Below are positions 5,665 to 11,054 of a stretch of 11,054 bases of DNA, in pieces. Made by a program: the position numbers and the translations under genes. Numbering within the stretch: the first letter of the stretch is position 1; each line of letters begins with the position of its first letter. The stretch comes from Synergistaceae bacterium (GTDB lineage: Bacteria > Synergistota > Synergistia > Synergistales > Aminobacteriaceae), in contig JAITPZ010000237.1 in NCBI GenBank assembly GCA_031289165.1, positions 1 through 11,054 of the forward strand. Direction: 5' to 3'. The notes beneath the pieces were generated by a model. It was not told where the DNA came from. It ran no database searches and saw nothing but the letters and a program-made list of their open reading frames with translations.

Positions 5665-6795
5665 TTACATCGAATATGCTCTCGACGCCGTGTTCAGGAC
5701 TTCCGTAATGCGGACTCCGAAGTTCTCGTCGATGACGACGACCTCTCCCCTGGCGATGAGTTTGCCGTTCACCAGGACGTCGACGGGTTCCCCGGCCATT
5801 TTATCCAGCTCGATCACGGACCCCGTGGTCATGTTCAAAATGTCGGAGACGTTCTTTCTCGTCTTTCCCAGCTCGACGGTCACCCGCACCGGGATGTCGG
5901 CGATCAGATCGATCCTGCTGTTGGAAGGGCCCGTAGGGCCTCTGGAGGTGAGGGGCGTGAACTCCGCAGGATGCACGTCGACCACGGGCATCGGCTGCTG
6001 CGCGCCTCTGGGCGGGGACGACGGCGACATCGCGGGCCCCGGCGAAGGCGCGGAAAAAGCTCCGCCGCCCATCCCCGCGCTCGCCGCCGGAGCGGAGGGC
6101 GAAGGCTGAGCGGAAGGAGCGGGCGCCTGCGCGTCCATCACCGCATGAATCGCGCCGGCGAGATTTCTGGCGGAATCCAGAGGAAGGGAGATCCACACCG
6201 AAAAGGGCTCCAGTCCCTCGATTTCCACCTTCACGACGCTGAACCATATTTTTTCGTCCGCGCCAAGGTCGGGGAAGGGCAGCCAATCGCCCTCCTGCAG
6301 GGCGGACGCGGTGTTCTCCGGCATCAGGCGCCGCCCCCCGAGAAGGCCGCCGCTCAGGCTGGTGAAGGTGGAACCCAGAACCTGACTCAGACCTTCCTGG
6401 GCCGCGTTCAGATACAGCTCGCTCGGTTCATCCGGAAACTCCTTCCCTTCGCCGCCCATCATCAGGTCGGCCAGGGTCAGCGCCCCCCGGAGGTCCACGA
6501 CAAACACCAGCGGCATGTCGTCAAAGCCACCGAACGTCGCGCGGAACAGGAACGGACCCGCCGAAAAACGGCCCCTGAACTCCGCCTGCGTGACGGTCTG
6601 CGTCTCCTCGACGGCGGCGTTGACGTCCTTGCCCGCGAGCATACCGAAAACGCTGGTTTCCGAGCTGGAAAAAACGGACGCCACCTCGTCCAGCACCTGA
6701 GAGTCCTCCATGGAAAGATCCGAGGAAGACGAAGGCGTGAACGCCCCTCCGGAAAGGAGCGCGTTTATCTCATCCTGGCTAAGAAGTTCATCCAT
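5665..6795 (-). CDS. fliY: Flagellar switch protein FliY (CheC-like domain plus FliN domain)
   Basis: Component of the rotor C-ring. The 376 residues have the FliY plan: an N-terminal CheY-P-binding peptide (LSQDEINALL, 5-14), a CheC/FliM-like middle (about 30-215), a Pro/Ala/Ser-rich linker (about 222-290), and a C-terminal FliN/SpoA domain (about 296-370) containing VTVELGKTRKNVSDIL, GSVIELDKMAGEPVDVLVNG and VIDENFGVRI. In active FliY and CheC proteins the middle domain dephosphorylates CheY-P using two ExxN motifs; here the matching sites read Glu37-x-x-Ser40 and Glu134-x-x-Ser137, so phosphatase activity is doubtful. The start ATG 6795-6793 overlaps the fliM stop by one base (TGATG), implying coupled translation. 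The call over plain FliN rests on length and the middle domain. Confidence 0.95.
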   Translation of the reverse strand: MDELLSQDEINALLSGGAFTPSSSSDLSMEDSQVLDEVASVFSSSETSVFGMLAGKDVNAAVEETQTVTQAEFRGRFSAGPFLFRATFGGFDDMPLVFVVDLRGALTLADLMMGGEGKEFPDEPSELYLNAAQEGLSQVLGSTFTSLSGGLLGGRRLMPENTASALQEGDWLPFPDLGADEKIWFSVVKVEIEGLEPFSVWISLPLDSARNLAGAIHAVMDAQAPAPSAQPSPSAPAASAGMGGGAFSAPSPGPAMSPSSPPRGAQQPMPVVDVHPAEFTPLTSRGPTGPSNSRIDLIADIPVRVTVELGKTRKNVSDILNMTTGSVIELDKMAGEPVDVLVNGKLIARGEVVVIDENFGVRITEVLNTASRAYSM

Positions 6796-7817
6796 CAGTT
6801 TTTCCCTCCTTCGGGTTCGGCAGGCTCTTCCATCGGATCCACGTCTACCTTCCCCGTGACCTCGGCAGCAAGGCGTCCATCCACCGTTCCCGGTTTGGCC
6901 CTGAAGCGAACGTAATTTCCAACCCGAACGTCCACGTCGCTGCCGACTTCCTCGTCCAGCCGAATGACGTCCCCGACATCGAGGGAGTAGACGTCCGCCA
7001 GGCTGAGTACCGTGTGCCCCAGCTCGAAAGCCATTGGGATCTTCACCTTTTCGAGCGTTTTTACGATGTTTTCCCTTACGCCCTCGTCACCCTTGCGGCT
7101 TGTGGAGACGAACCACTGCTGGGAAGAAAGTTTATCGATAACAGGCTCCATGAGGAAGTAGGGGATACACAGGCTGACCATTCCCTCTACGTCTCCGACC
7201 TTCATTTTCATGATGACGAGAAGAACCATATCCCTCGGAGGGCAGATCTGAACGAAGAAGGGATTGCTCTCCATGCTTTCGAAACGGAACCGAACGTCCA
7301 CAACCGTGCTCCAGCTCTCCTCGAGAAGCTCAAGCATCCGCATCAGGACGCGCTCCGTAACCGTTTTCTCGATATCCGTCAGCTCTCTGGCCTTGCCGGT
7401 AAACTCGCCCTTGCCGCCCAGGAGCCTGTCGATAATCGCGAAAACGAGGTTTGGATTGATCTCGATCAGCGCGTTGCCGTTGAAGGGGTACATCTCAAGA
7501 GTGCCGATCACCGTCGGCTGAACCAGCGAGTTGACGAACTCCTCATACGCGAGCTGATCCACGGAGGCGACCTCGGCCGAGATCATGGAGCGGATCAGCG
7601 TGGACATAACGGTCGTCAGCTGCCGGGCGAAGGACTCGTGAATCATCTGTATGGCGCGAAGCTGGTCCTTGCTGAATTTGTCAGGGCGTTTGAAATCATA
7701 AACCTTGATCTTATACTCGCCGGAATCCCGCGTCATGGAATCAAGGTCCACCGAGCCGCTCGTAAGCGCGCTCAGAAGGGAATCAATTTCACTTTGCGAC
7801 AACACATCGGGGGTCAA
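6795..7817 (-). CDS. fliM: Flagellar motor switch protein FliM
   Basis: Middle ring protein of the rotor switch; it receives CheY-P and changes rotation. The 340 residues are typical. The N-terminal peptide LSQSEIDSLL (6-15) is the CheY-P-binding motif. The CheC-like middle domain (about 40-235) contains the DRLLGGKGEF segment (130-139) that contacts FliG. The C-terminal SpoA domain (about 255-325) binds FliY/FliN. The start is TTG 7817-7815, preceded by AGGTGAGGA (7821-7829). It follows fliL by 51 bases and overlaps fliY by one base. Its N-terminal peptide closely resembles that of FliY, so both may bind CheY-P. Confidence 0.97.
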   Translation of the reverse strand: MTPDVLSQSEIDSLLSALTSGSVDLDSMTRDSGEYKIKVYDFKRPDKFSKDQLRAIQMIHESFARQLTTVMSTLIRSMISAEVASVDQLAYEEFVNSLVQPTVIGTLEMYPFNGNALIEINPNLVFAIIDRLLGGKGEFTGKARELTDIEKTVTERVLMRMLELLEESWSTVVDVRFRFESMESNPFFVQICPPRDMVLLVIMKMKVGDVEGMVSLCIPYFLMEPVIDKLSSQQWFVSTSRKGDEGVRENIVKTLEKVKIPMAFELGHTVLSLADVYSLDVGDVIRLDEEVGSDVDVRVGNYVRFRAKPGTVDGRLAAEVTGKVDVDPMEEPAEPEGGKN

Positions 7818-7868
7818 GAATCCTCACCTGCCTTAAAGCGATTGAAAAAAACACTGCCGCGAAAAAAC

Positions 7869-8321
7869 CTACTGTAAAACAAAGCTCTCGAACAGGACCC
7901 GCGCGACCGGCACCTCGCCTCTGATCTCCGGAAGCTGGGCGTTCAGGGATCTCTTTATCTCTTCCGAAAACTGCAAAGCGCCCTCGGCGCTGGTCAGGTC
8001 CTCGTACACCTTATCCTTGACGATCAGGAGAATTTCGTTCTTTATCCGCAGGAGCCACCCCGGAGCGTTGATCAGCTCCGCCGCTTTGGCGTTCAGCGCC
8101 TCGAGCGACAGGGTGAAGCTGATGACGTGCCGACCCGATCCGGCGAGATTGCTGGTGAACTCCCCCACCGACACGATCGGTCCCGGGTTCTCCACCTTCC
8201 TGCCCCCGGCCGTGCCCTCCGCGCTACTCGAAGCCCTGGCGCGCCCCAGAAGGAAGCCGCCGCCAAAACCGACCCCGAACATGACCAGCCCCACGATAAT
8301 AAAGATAACGATTCTTTTCAT
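7869..8321 (-). CDS. fliL: Flagellar basal body-associated protein FliL
   Basis: Single-pass inner membrane protein that forms a ring around the stator and supports its activity at high load. The 150 residues have a short basic start, one Gly-rich membrane helix (about 4-26), a flexible Ala/Ser/Gly linker (28-45), and a periplasmic FliL domain whose LINAPGWLLRIKNEILLIVKDKVYEDL stretch and C-terminal RVLFESFVLQ fit the family. The start ATG 8321-8319 lies 17 bases after the motB stop; AGAGGGG is about 11 bases upstream. Position between motB and fliM is standard. Confidence 0.93.
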   Translation of the reverse strand: MKRIVIFIIVGLVMFGVGFGGGFLLGRARASSSAEGTAGGRKVENPGPIVSVGEFTSNLAGSGRHVISFTLSLEALNAKAAELINAPGWLLRIKNEILLIVKDKVYEDLTSAEGALQFSEEIKRSLNAQLPEIRGEVPVARVLFESFVLQ

Positions 8322-8338
8322 GATCCGGTCATCCCCTC

Positions 8339-9073
8339 TTACTGTTTCGGATATCTTGACAGAAAAACAAGTTCCACCCGACGATTCAGTGCCCTGTGTT
8401 CGGCGGAATCGTTCGGGACCACCGGATGCGTGGAAGCGTAGCCCACCGCCTGCAGCTTCCCGGACGAAAACCCCCCGGAGGTTTCGAGGTAGGAGACCAC
8501 GGCCGCGGCTCTGGAGGAGGACAGTCCCCAGTTGTCCCGATAAATTCCCCCGTGGAGGGGGACCGAATCCGTGTGTCCCTCCACGGAAACGGCGGGAACC
8601 TCGTTTCTGATCAGCGTCGCAATTTTATAGAGCACCCGCTGCCCGTCGGACTTCAGCTCGGCGCTGCCGCTGTTGAAAAGAAACTGGTCGGACAGAGAGA
8701 CGGCCACGCCCCTCTGGTTGATGGTGACCTCGATCGTCTTGTCCAGCCCCTGGGTGCGCAGATAGCTTTCAATCGTGTGCGCCACGTGCCGCGTGTCCAT
8801 TTCGTAATTCTGGCTGGAGCCCGGATTAACCTCCGGTTTGGAGGGGTCGGCGGGGTAAGGCTCGATTTCTTCCTCCATGGTCTTGCCGCCCTTCATAGCG
8901 CCGAGAGAGCCCCGCAGGGAGATCAGCATCTTCTGAAACTTCTGGGAGTCGATGGAGGACATGGAGAAAAGCAGCACAAAGAAGCAGAGGATCAGCGTAA
9001 CCATGTCCCCGTAGGTCGCCATGTAAAGAGGAGCGCCCGGCGCCGCCGCAGGCGCCTTTTCCTTCCGCGCCAT
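8339..9073 (-). CDS. motB: Flagellar stator protein MotB (OmpA-like)
   Basis: Stator subunit that anchors the ion channel to peptidoglycan. The 244 residues show a short cytoplasmic tail, one membrane helix (24-41) preceded by the ion-carrying Asp23 (in TYGDMVTL), a plug-like segment (about 42-58), a linker, and an OmpA-type peptidoglycan-binding domain (about 120-238) with VEGHTDSVP (164-172), the SSSRA segment and NRRVELVF (230-237). The start ATG 9073-9071 is three bases after the motA stop, with GGGGGAGGA upstream. The partner MotA has sodium-type residues, so the pair may be of the MotP-MotS or PomA-PomB kind. Confidence 0.97.
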   Translation of the reverse strand: MARKEKAPAAAPGAPLYMATYGDMVTLILCFFVLLFSMSSIDSQKFQKMLISLRGSLGAMKGGKTMEEEIEPYPADPSKPEVNPGSSQNYEMDTRHVAHTIESYLRTQGLDKTIEVTINQRGVAVSLSDQFLFNSGSAELKSDGQRVLYKIATLIRNEVPAVSVEGHTDSVPLHGGIYRDNWGLSSSRAAAVVSYLETSGGFSSGKLQAVGYASTHPVVPNDSAEHRALNRRVELVFLSRYPKQ

Positions 9074-9076
9074 GAT

Positions 9077-9859
9077 TTATTCCTCCCCCTTCTGAGCGGC
9101 CTCCAGCCTCGTCCGCATCTTCGGAGGCAGGAACACCTTCAGTTTTTCCTCGACGATACGGGGGTTCTCCCCCGCCTGTATCGCCAGAATCCCCTCGACC
9201 ATCAGCTCCATCGACACGATCTCCTTCGCGGAGCGCGCGCCCAGCTTTTTGGAGAGAGGAATGCAGATCATGTTGGCCATCATGGAACCGTACATCGTGG
9301 TGATCAACGCGACAGCCATGCCCGGCCCCAGCGCGCTGACGTCCGCGAGGTTTCCCAGCATGGCGATGAGCCCGATAAGCGTCCCGATCATTCCATAGGC
9401 CGGGGCGAGCTCCGCCGCCGCGTCGAAAATGGCCTTGTTGGCGGAATGGCGATCCTCAAGAATACCGATTTCCGTGTCCAGAATCGCCTTCACCAGTTCG
9501 GGGTCCGTGCCGTCCACAACCAGCTGGATGGATTTTCGCAAAAACTCGTCGTCAAGGTCCGCCACGTCGCTCTCCAACGCAAGGAGCCCCTCGCGCCGGG
9601 CCTTTTCCGCGAAGCTGACGATCGTCTGCACCATCGCGAGGAGGTTGGGGTCGTTGGAGACAAACGCGCTCTTGAGGGTTCCGACGGCCGACTTCAGAAT
9701 CTCGCCGGGATGCGCCATTACGAGAGCGCCGAGGGTCCCGCCCACAGTGATCAGTATGGACGGAAAATCGACGTACGCCCCGATGTTGCCCCCCGAAGCC
9801 ATAGCCCCGATAACGAGTATCCAGGCCATAAGGAATCCAATGACAGTAGTCAGATCCAA
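9077..9859 (-). CDS. motA: Flagellar stator protein MotA, sodium-type features
   Basis: Forms the ion channel with MotB and pushes on FliG to turn the rotor. The 260 residues include four membrane segments (about 3-20, 32-50, 152-170, 180-203) and a cytoplasmic loop with the charged residues Arg88, Arg89 and Glu96 that match the FliG contact region. Pro153 and Pro179 match the conserved prolines. TM3 reads GMIGTLIGL with Thr160 and TM4 reads ALITTMYGSMMAN with Thr187; as I recall the families, these resemble sodium-driven PomA/MotP rather than proton-driven MotA, where Ala is usual at the first Thr. The start is TTG 9859-9857, seven bases after AGGGGGG. A copy of the intergenic repeat separates it from flbD. 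Confidence 0.96.
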   Translation of the reverse strand: MDLTTVIGFLMAWILVIGAMASGGNIGAYVDFPSILITVGGTLGALVMAHPGEILKSAVGTLKSAFVSNDPNLLAMVQTIVSFAEKARREGLLALESDVADLDDEFLRKSIQLVVDGTDPELVKAILDTEIGILEDRHSANKAIFDAAAELAPAYGMIGTLIGLIAMLGNLADVSALGPGMAVALITTMYGSMMANMICIPLSKKLGARSAKEIVSMELMVEGILAIQAGENPRIVEEKLKVFLPPKMRTRLEAAQKGEE

Positions 9860-9878
9860 GCCGTGTCCCCCCTAATTT

Positions 9879-9940
9879 AAGCTCAGGGGGGCAGGGCTCG
9901 TTCGGCCCTTTCGGGTCCTCGCCGGCCCCCGAGACCCCCC
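9879..9940 (-). repeat. Intergenic repeat element, copy B (after flbD)
   Basis: A 62-base element between the flbD stop and the motA ribosome site, matching copy A at 3719-3773. The first 25 plus-strand bases differ at two positions, and the far end shares the CCCCC-GARA-CCCCC pattern. The middle differs: in place of the 9-base hairpin arms of copy A it has CCC-GAAA-GGG on the minus strand (within 9904-9918), extendable by two pairs past a bulge, and GGGC-N7-GCCC as an alternative. The two copies thus keep hairpin potential with different sequences. Confidence 0.65.
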
Positions 9941-9952
9941 GATGTTTCTGAC

Positions 9953-10177
9953 TTACGAGTTTTCCGATTCCAGAGGCATACCCGACGGGATACAGGTGTA
10001 ACCCGCCCTTTTTCGGAAATCGATCATGGCCTCCCTGATGTCGTCCAGGCTCTCTGTGACGACGTAACGATGTCCGTTTATCAAACGCACCACCGTGTCC
10101 GGAGTGACCTCGACAGTCTCAATCATATCAGAATTCAGCAAAAAAAGCTCCCCGTTCAAACGATGGACTTCAATCAT
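9953..10177 (-). CDS. flbD: Flagellar protein FlbD (SwrD-like)
   Basis: Small cytoplasmic protein of the FlbD/SwrD family, encoded beside flgE and motA in many bacteria. The Bacillus subtilis relative SwrD raises motor torque and is needed for swarming. The 74 residues match the family in length and form: MIEVHRLNGELFLLNSDMIE at the start, then the TPDTVVRLINGHRYVV segment and a charged helix. The ATG 10177-10175 lies 14 bases after the flgE stop with no clear ribosome site, so coupling to flgE is likely. Confidence 0.93.
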   Translation of the reverse strand: MIEVHRLNGELFLLNSDMIETVEVTPDTVVRLINGHRYVVTESLDDIREAMIDFRKRAGYTCIPSGMPLESENS

Positions 10178-10191
10178 GAAGAATTACCGTC

Positions 10192-11054
10192 TTAACGTTT
10201 CAGGTTTACGACTTCTTCAAGAATCTGATCGCTGACCGTCACCACGCGGGTATTGGCCTGGAAGCCGCGCTGCGCGATGATCAGGTGCGTGAACTCCTCC
10301 GTCAGATCCACGTTCGACATTTCGAGATTGCCGCTGCTGATCGTCCCCGCGCCCCCGACCATCGCCGCGTCGATGTTCGCCATTCCGGAGTTGATCGACG
10401 AGCGGAACATCGTCTCCCCGATCTTTTCGAGGCCCATCGGGTTGGCGAACTGCGCCAGCGCGATCCGGTAAAGGGGCTGATTCTGACCGTTGGTGTAGAT
10501 GCCGGTGATGACCCCGTCCTGCCCGACGGAGTAGTCGTTCATGACCCCCATCGTGTAGCCGTCCTGATAGTACCCCTTGGTCGTCGTCTCGGAGGCGAAC
10601 TGCGTGACGCCCTCCATCGAATCCAGCCCGAAGGATTTTCCGCTGAAGTCGAGGGTGATTTTTCCATTGTCCCGCCCCAGCAGGCTGTAGGGCACGTCCA
10701 GATCCACACTCAGGGGATCGACGATATGGCAACTCGAGTCGAAGGTCATTTCGCCGGAATTAGGCGTCGGCGCCAGCTGAGGATAGTCGGGGAAAAATGC
10801 CTCCCACCTCCAACGGTTGGCCGTCAGCTTCTTAAACTGGAGCTCCAGCGTATAGGGAAACCCCTGGCAGTCGTAGACCGTTATTTTGGTCTGATGAACC
10901 CCGCCCTGAAGGATGGTCGACACAGTATCGAAGTCACTGGGATTTGCCATATTCTTGGCGACCTGAATCTGCAGGGAGGAGCCGTCCTCCGAAGGCTCTA
11001 TTTTGAAGTTAGCAGGGTTAGTAGTCGTTCCGGCGCCAATTAAATTACCAACCC
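10192..11054 (-). CDS. flgE: Flagellar hook protein FlgE (C-terminal part, cut by window edge)
   Basis: Structural subunit of the flexible hook joining the motor to the filament. The frame is open through the right edge; about 286 residues and the TAA stop (10194-10192) are visible, so the N-terminus is outside the window. The ATG at 10950-10948 is internal, since coding continues upstream of it without a stop. Hook hallmarks are PMGLEKIGETMF in the D1 region and the closing NLEMSNVDLTEEFTHL, AQRGFQANTRVV and DQILEEVVNLKR segments, the C-terminal helix shared by rod and hook proteins. The middle is variable, as in other hook proteins. FlgE is exported by the gate encoded to its left; FlhB sets when hook export stops. 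Confidence 0.95.
   Translation of the reverse strand, partial: VGNLIGAGTTTNPANFKIEPSEDGSSLQIQVAKNMANPSDFDTVSTILQGGVHQTKITVYDCQGFPYTLELQFKKLTANRWRWEAFFPDYPQLAPTPNSGEMTFDSSCHIVDPLSVDLDVPYSLLGRDNGKITLDFSGKSFGLDSMEGVTQFASETTTKGYYQDGYTMGVMNDYSVGQDGVITGIYTNGQNQPLYRIALAQFANPMGLEKIGETMFRSSINSGMANIDAAMVGGAGTISSGNLEMSNVDLTEEFTHLIIAQRGFQANTRVVTVSDQILEEVVNLKR

Noticed and set aside
8396..9880. 494-codon plus-strand open frame opposite motA and motB.
   Set aside because: It is antisense to two unmistakable stator genes and has the same compositional bias of a shadow frame.
9879..9940. G-quadruplex in the G-rich strand of the repeats.
   Set aside because: Only three G runs of suitable length lie close enough together in each copy.
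1..11054. Flagellar sigma-28 promoters, tRNA genes, rRNA, CRISPR arrays or complete insertion sequences.
   Set aside because: No sigma-28 match (TAAA, about 15 bases, GCCGATAA), RNA gene, regular spaced repeats or transposase frame was seen on either strand.

Overview
The window is almost wholly one strand of genes. Read on the minus strand from its right edge, it is a long run of flagellar and chemotaxis genes: flgE (3' part), flbD, motA, motB, fliL, fliM, fliY, cheY, fliO, fliP, fliQ, fliR, flhB. After these come a secreted coiled-coil protein I do not recognise and the first 184 codons of pfkA, cut by the left edge. No plus-strand gene is credible; the long plus-strand reading frames are antisense shadows in G+C-rich DNA.

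The organism is a flagellated bacterium with fairly G+C-rich DNA (nearer 60% than 50% by eye). Three things recall Bacillota, Thermotogota and Synergistota, and in part spirochaetes, rather than enteric bacteria: flbD between the hook gene and motA, a FliY-type switch protein (CheC-like plus FliN domains), and a cheY just upstream of fliO. Synergistota is my best guess, from general gene order only; no rRNA or marker gene is present.

Layout. Positions 9953-11054 hold the hook protein end and FlbD. Positions 8339-9859 hold the stator pair, with motifs of the sodium type. Positions 5665-8321 hold FliL and the switch proteins FliM and FliY. A 345-base non-coding stretch (5320-5664) interrupts the run and carries the best promoter signals in the window, reading into cheY, fliO, fliP, fliQ, fliR and flhB (4957-5319 and 1486-4933), the response regulator and the flagellar export gate. 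Positions 661-1431 encode the secreted unknown. A terminator-like hairpin separates it from pfkA.

Together the genes cover torque generation (MotA, MotB, FliL), the switch (FliM, FliY), its signal (CheY-P) and export of hook and filament subunits (FliO, FliP, FliQ, FliR, FlhB). flhA, flhF and flhG, which commonly follow flhB, are not here.

Most unusual points: FlhB has NPTT where the autocleavage motif is normally NPTH; both CheC-like active-site motifs of FliY read ExxS instead of ExxN; a related 55-62 base element lies in two intergenic gaps, after fliP and after flbD; and a 105-base A+T-rich block upstream of cheY is bounded by perfect 10-base inverted repeats with GTG on both flanks. I found no clear sign of a wholly new multi-gene system; the novelty is in these variants, the repeats and the secreted unknown.
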